Of a DNA stretch of 35,144 nt, positions 32,522 to 35,144 are shown piece by piece; the stretch's first letter is position 1, and every line of letters begins with the position of its first letter. Where the stretch lies: contig CALUEX010000023.1 of NCBI GenBank assembly GCA_944319815.1, positions 1 to 35,144 on the forward strand, written 5' to 3'. The translations under genes and the position numbers were made by a program. Under the pieces are notes generated by a model, which saw only the letters and a program-made list of their open reading frames with translations, was not told where the DNA came from and did no database searches. Source of the stretch: an uncultured Prevotella sp. Lineage in GTDB: Bacteria > Bacteroidota > Bacteroidia > Bacteroidales > Bacteroidaceae.

Positions 32522-33214
32522 TTATTCAACTGATTTAGGATCAATCTTGACACCCTTACTCATAGTGCTCGACATAAAGATACTCTTAACGTACGTACCC
32601 TTTGCAGTAGAAGGTTTCAACTTGATGACCGTAGAGATGAACTCCCTGGCGTTCTGGTAAATCTGCTCCGGAGTGAAAGACACCTTGCCGATTGAAGCGT
32701 GTATGATACCGGTCTTGTCTACCTTGAAATCTATCTTACCCTGCTTCACCTCTTTTACAGCCTTTGCAACATCCATCGTCACAGTACCGCTTTTCGGGTT
32801 AGGCATCAAGCCGCGCGGACCAAGGATACGGCCCAAAGGACCGATTTTACCCATACATGACGGCATGGTGATAATGACGTCAACGTCAGTCCATCCGCCC
32901 TTGATTTTCTCGACGTATTCGTCAAGACCAACATAGTCAGCACCTGCCTCCTTTGCAGCAGCTTCAGCATCAGGTGTACACAAGCAAAGAACGCGCGTAA
33001 CCTTTCCAGTACCGTTAGGAAGCGAAACAACGCCCCTGACCATCTGGTTTGCCTTACGCGGGTCAACGCCCAAGCGTACATCAATATCTACGGAAGCGTC
33101 GAACTTCGTCGTGGTGATTTCCTTGACAAGCTCCGATGCCTCCTTCAAAGAGTATGCTTTCCCTGCTTCAACCTTATCAGCTACTGATTTTTGATTTTTT
33201 GTCAGTTTACTCAT
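32522..33214 (-). CDS. rplA: 50S ribosomal protein L1
   Basis: A 230-aa protein of the L1 stalk, which binds 23S rRNA and guides release of E-site tRNA; L1 is also a known translational repressor of the L11 operon in other bacteria. Signatures are [27 protein letters not shown] and the conserved [25 protein letters not shown] stretch. Length and both termini are normal. It starts 17 bp after rplK. Confidence 0.99.
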   Translation of the reverse strand: MSKLTKNQKSVADKVEAGKAYSLKEASELVKEITTTKFDASVDIDVRLGVDPRKANQMVRGVVSLPNGTGKVTRVLCLCTPDAEAAAKEAGADYVGLDEYVEKIKGGWTDVDVIITMPSCMGKIGPLGRILGPRGLMPNPKSGTVTMDVAKAVKEVKQGKIDFKVDKTGIIHASIGKVSFTPEQIYQNAREFISTVIKLKPSTAKGTYVKSIFMSSTMSKGVKIDPKSVE

Positions 33215-33231
33215 TTCCTTGAAGTTATAAA

Positions 33232-33672
33232 TTATTTACCAGGGAAGTCCCCTTTTACAGTGATGCCCATACTTCTCGCAGTACCTGCAACGAGCTTCAT
33301 AGCCGACTCCACGGTAAAGCAGTTAAGGTCTGCCATCTTGTCCTCAGCAATGGCGCGAACCTGCTCCCATGTAACTGAAGCCACCTTCTTGCGGTTTGGC
33401 TCGGCAGAACCTTTCTTTACTTTGGCTGCCTCCATAAGCTGCACTGCTGCAGGAGGTGTCTTGATTTCGAAGCTGTATGACTTGTCAGCATAGTAAGTGA
33501 TAACGACAGGAAGAACCTTGCCTGCCTTATCCTGGGTCCTGGCGTTGAATTCCTTGCAGAATCCCATGATATTGATACCCTTTGAACCAAGAGCAGGTCC
33601 TACGGGAGGAGAAGGATTCGCAGCGCCACCTTTAATCTGTAATTTGATTAATCCAGCAACTTCTTTAGCCAT
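33232..33672 (-). CDS. rplK: 50S ribosomal protein L11
   Basis: A 146-aa protein of the GTPase-associated centre. The proline-rich N-terminus ([20 protein letters not shown]) and [16 protein letters not shown] are diagnostic, and the C-terminal RNA-binding domain ends [11 protein letters not shown]. It follows nusG by 59 bp and precedes rplA by 17 bp. The nusG-rplK gap holds only a weak 5-bp CGTAT/ATACG stem. Confidence 0.99.
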   Translation of the reverse strand: MAKEVAGLIKLQIKGGAANPSPPVGPALGSKGINIMGFCKEFNARTQDKAGKVLPVVITYYADKSYSFEIKTPPAAVQLMEAAKVKKGSAEPNRKKVASVTWEQVRAIAEDKMADLNCFTVESAMKLVAGTARSMGITVKGDFPGK

Positions 33673-33731
33673 TTCTTTTGTTAATTAAAAATTGATGAAT
33701 ATAAAAGAACACCCGTATCCGTAACAATACG

Positions 33732-34274
33732 TCATTCTTTAGCGACTTGCATAAAACCGAGTTCCAGAGGTGTCTTACGACCGAAAATCTTAACCATGAC
33801 CTTAAGTTTGTGCTTTTCGGCATTAACTTCTTCGATAACGCCGCTAAAGCCACTGAACGGGCCATCCGTAACCTTGACAGTCTCATCAACACTGAACGGG
33901 ATATTAACTTCCTCCGCCAGTTCTGACTCCTCTGCCGTTCCGAGTATCCGGTTGACATCAGACTGCTTCACGGGGGTTGGGTTGTCCAAGCCTCCGAGAA
34001 AGCCCAACACATTGGGCATAAAGCGCAAGGTATGAGCGACGTCGCCTTTCAGCTCCGCTTCAACGAGCACATAGCCAGGAAGAGCTATCTTCTCCTTGAC
34101 CACACGCTTGCCGTTACGCAATACGGCGTGTTTCTCCATAGGTATAAGAACCTGGGAAACATAAGCCGAAAGCATCGTATTGTGCTTCAATTCAGCCTCG
34201 ATATATTCCTTCACCTTGGCCTCCTTGCCGCTGACAGCGCGCAATACATACCACTTTTTACCTGATTCAGCCAT
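33732..34274 (-). CDS. nusG: Transcription termination/antitermination protein NusG
   Basis: A 180-aa elongation factor that binds RNA polymerase beta' and couples it to Rho and ribosomes. The N-terminal NGN domain begins KKWYVLRAVSGKEAKVKEYIE, with GYVLVEAELKGDVAHTLRFMPNVLGFLG in the middle. The C-terminal KOW domain contains VKVTDGPFSGFSGVIEEVN. It lies 16 bp after secE in the usual secE-nusG-rplK order. Confidence 0.99.
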   Translation of the reverse strand: MAESGKKWYVLRAVSGKEAKVKEYIEAELKHNTMLSAYVSQVLIPMEKHAVLRNGKRVVKEKIALPGYVLVEAELKGDVAHTLRFMPNVLGFLGGLDNPTPVKQSDVNRILGTAEESELAEEVNIPFSVDETVKVTDGPFSGFSGVIEEVNAEKHKLKVMVKIFGRKTPLELGFMQVAKE

Positions 34275-34290
34275 TTTTACTCTACACGAA

Positions 34291-34482
34291 TTAGTTAGGA
34301 TAAACCGTACTCATAACAAACCGGAACACGGAGTCCATAATGAACACCACAACCGCAATGATCAAGGAAGCAGATAATACAACCATTGCGCTGTGCGTAA
34401 GTTCTGCCCGTGTCGGCCATGACGTCTTATGCACAAGTTCGTCGTAGCAAGCCTTACAATAATTTGTTATACTCTTGAACAT
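34291..34482 (-). CDS. secE: Preprotein translocase subunit SecE
   Basis: A 63-aa single-span inner-membrane subunit of SecYEG. The conserved amphipathic part has ELVHKTSWPTRAEL, followed by one transmembrane helix (VVLSASLIIAVVVFIMDSVF). The start at 34482 (MFKSITNYCK) is preferred: the frame is open to 34527, but that extension overlaps the tRNA-Trp gene and does not look like SecE. It lies 15 bp after the tRNA and 16 bp before nusG. Confidence 0.96.
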   Translation of the reverse strand: MFKSITNYCKACYDELVHKTSWPTRAELTHSAMVVLSASLIIAVVVFIMDSVFRFVMSTVYPN

Positions 34483-34497
34483 ATTATCTTCTTTTTG

Positions 34498-34570
34498 CAC
34501 GGGAAGAGAGGCTCGAACTCCCGACACCTGGTTTTGGAGACCAGTGCTCTGCCAACTGAGCTATTCCCGT
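34498..34570 (-). tRNA. tRNA-Trp (anticodon CCA)
   Basis: A 73-nt cloverleaf on the minus strand: acceptor ACGGGAA pairing TTCCCGT, D arm with AGCTCAGTTGGCAGAGC, anticodon arm CTGGT-CTCCAAA-ACCAG with anticodon CCA, and T arm GGGAGTTCGAGCCTCTC. The 3' CCA is not encoded. Placement between tuf and secE is the common order in Bacteroidetes. Confidence 0.98.
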
Positions 34571-34605
34571 AAAATTAGGTTCTCGTCGTCTTGGCGAGAA
34601 CCTAA
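34571..34605 (-). terminator. Terminator-like hairpin between tuf and tRNA-Trp
   Basis: On the minus strand an 11-bp perfect stem (34595-34605 with 34575-34585, TTAGGTTCTCG and complement) with a 9-nt loop is followed by TTTT at 34571-34574. The next base is the tRNA 5' end. It starts 26 bp past the tuf stop. Confidence 0.8.
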
Positions 34606-34631
34606 AGATGTATCACCTAATCAAACGAGTA

Positions 34632-35144
34632 TTAGTCGATGATTTCAGTTATCTGGCCAGCGCCTACGGTACGTCCACCCTCGCGGATAGCGAAACGCAG
34701 ACCAACGTTCAGGGCTACAGCGTAGATAAGGTCAACCGTGATGGTTACGTTGTCGCCAGGCATTACCATCTCAACGCCTTCCGGCAGAGAGATTTCACCT
34801 GTACAGTCCATAGTACGGAGATAGAACTGAGGACGATACTTGTTACCGAACGGAGTGTGACGGCCACCTTCCTCTTTCTTCAGGACGTAAATCTGAGCCT
34901 TGAACTTCTTGTAAGGCTTAATCTGTCCCGGATGGCAGAGCACCATACCACGCTTGATTTCATTCTTGTCGATACCACGGAGAAGCAGACCTACGTTGTC
35001 ACCAGCTTCACCTTCGTCAAGAATCTTGCGGAACATCTCGACACCAGTAACGACAGACTTCTTGTCTTCGCCAAGACCGAGCAGCTCAACTTCATCACCA
35101 ACCTTAACACGGCCAGTCTCGATACGGCCAGTAGCAACAGTTCC
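34632..35144 (-). CDS. tuf: Elongation factor Tu, C-terminal part (cut by window edge)
   Basis: The last 170 residues of EF-Tu, the GTPase that delivers aminoacyl-tRNA to the ribosome. The frame is open to the window edge and begins [21 protein letters not shown], the start of domain 2. Domain 3 follows with [21 protein letters not shown], the conserved [16 protein letters not shown] and MVMPGDNV, ending [20 protein letters not shown]. The GTPase domain lies outside the window. It is the first visible gene of the cluster tuf / tRNA-Trp / secE / nusG / rplKAJL / rpoBC. Confidence 0.98.
   Translation of the reverse strand, partial: GTVATGRIETGRVKVGDEVELLGLGEDKKSVVTGVEMFRKILDEGEAGDNVGLLLRGIDKNEIKRGMVLCHPGQIKPYKKFKAQIYVLKKEEGGRHTPFGNKYRPQFYLRTMDCTGEISLPEGVEMVMPGDNVTITVDLIYAVALNVGLRFAIREGGRTVGAGQITEIID

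Overview
The window reads as a chromosomal segment of a Bacteroidales bacterium, most likely Prevotella or a close relative. The reasons are promoters of the Bacteroidetes type (TAnnTTTG at -7, sometimes with TTTG about 19-20 bp upstream), the lack of Shine-Dalgarno sequences, BspA-like cell-surface proteins ending in type IX secretion (T9SS) type A sorting domains, a HAD phosphatase fused to a hotdog thioesterase, and the gene order tuf / tRNA-Trp / secE / nusG / rplKAJL / rpoBC. The genus assignment is an inference. Almost every gene lies on the minus strand; the exceptions are the DUF1349 gene (1390-2058) and a lipoprotein gene (21063-22629).

Layout. 74-1275: trpS with its terminator and promoter. 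1362-2123: DUF1349 gene and a long hairpin. 2248-12549: two adjacent genes, 24 bp apart, for very large secreted surface proteins. The upstream one is a 1051-aa BspA-type leucine-rich repeat protein. The downstream one is a 2373-aa multidomain protein with an AT-rich helical module set inside otherwise GC-rich beta-domain sequence. 12864-14155: HAD-hotdog fusion with its promoter. 14251-14387: a dispersed repeat copy and a terminator. 14508-16322: flavoprotein plus alpha/beta hydrolase operon. 16421-18938: arabinose-isomerase-like enzyme with an AraC regulator directly upstream. 18954-20319: MscS-type channel. 20420-21062: non-coding stretch with a degenerate 22-bp tandem repeat. 21063-22629: lipoprotein gene whose start is put out of frame by a run of eight A. 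22630-23182: terminators and two inverted copies of a REP-like palindrome.

23125-35144 is the core transcription/translation cluster, read right to left: tuf (cut by the window edge), tRNA-Trp(CCA), secE, nusG, rplK, rplA, rplJ, rplL, rpoB, rpoC. It makes an elongation factor, a translocase subunit, a transcription factor, four 50S proteins and the two large RNA polymerase subunits. Intrinsic-terminator-like hairpins lie between tuf and tRNA-Trp and between rplL and rpoB, so output is probably graded along the cluster.

The points most worth following up are the A8 frameshift at the lipoprotein start, the AT-rich module in the giant T9SS cargo protein, the family of dispersed palindromic and 22-bp repeats in the gaps, and the terminator placed 4 nt before tRNA-Trp. 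I see no CRISPR array, insertion sequence, prophage or rRNA. No complete new system could be demonstrated from sequence alone.
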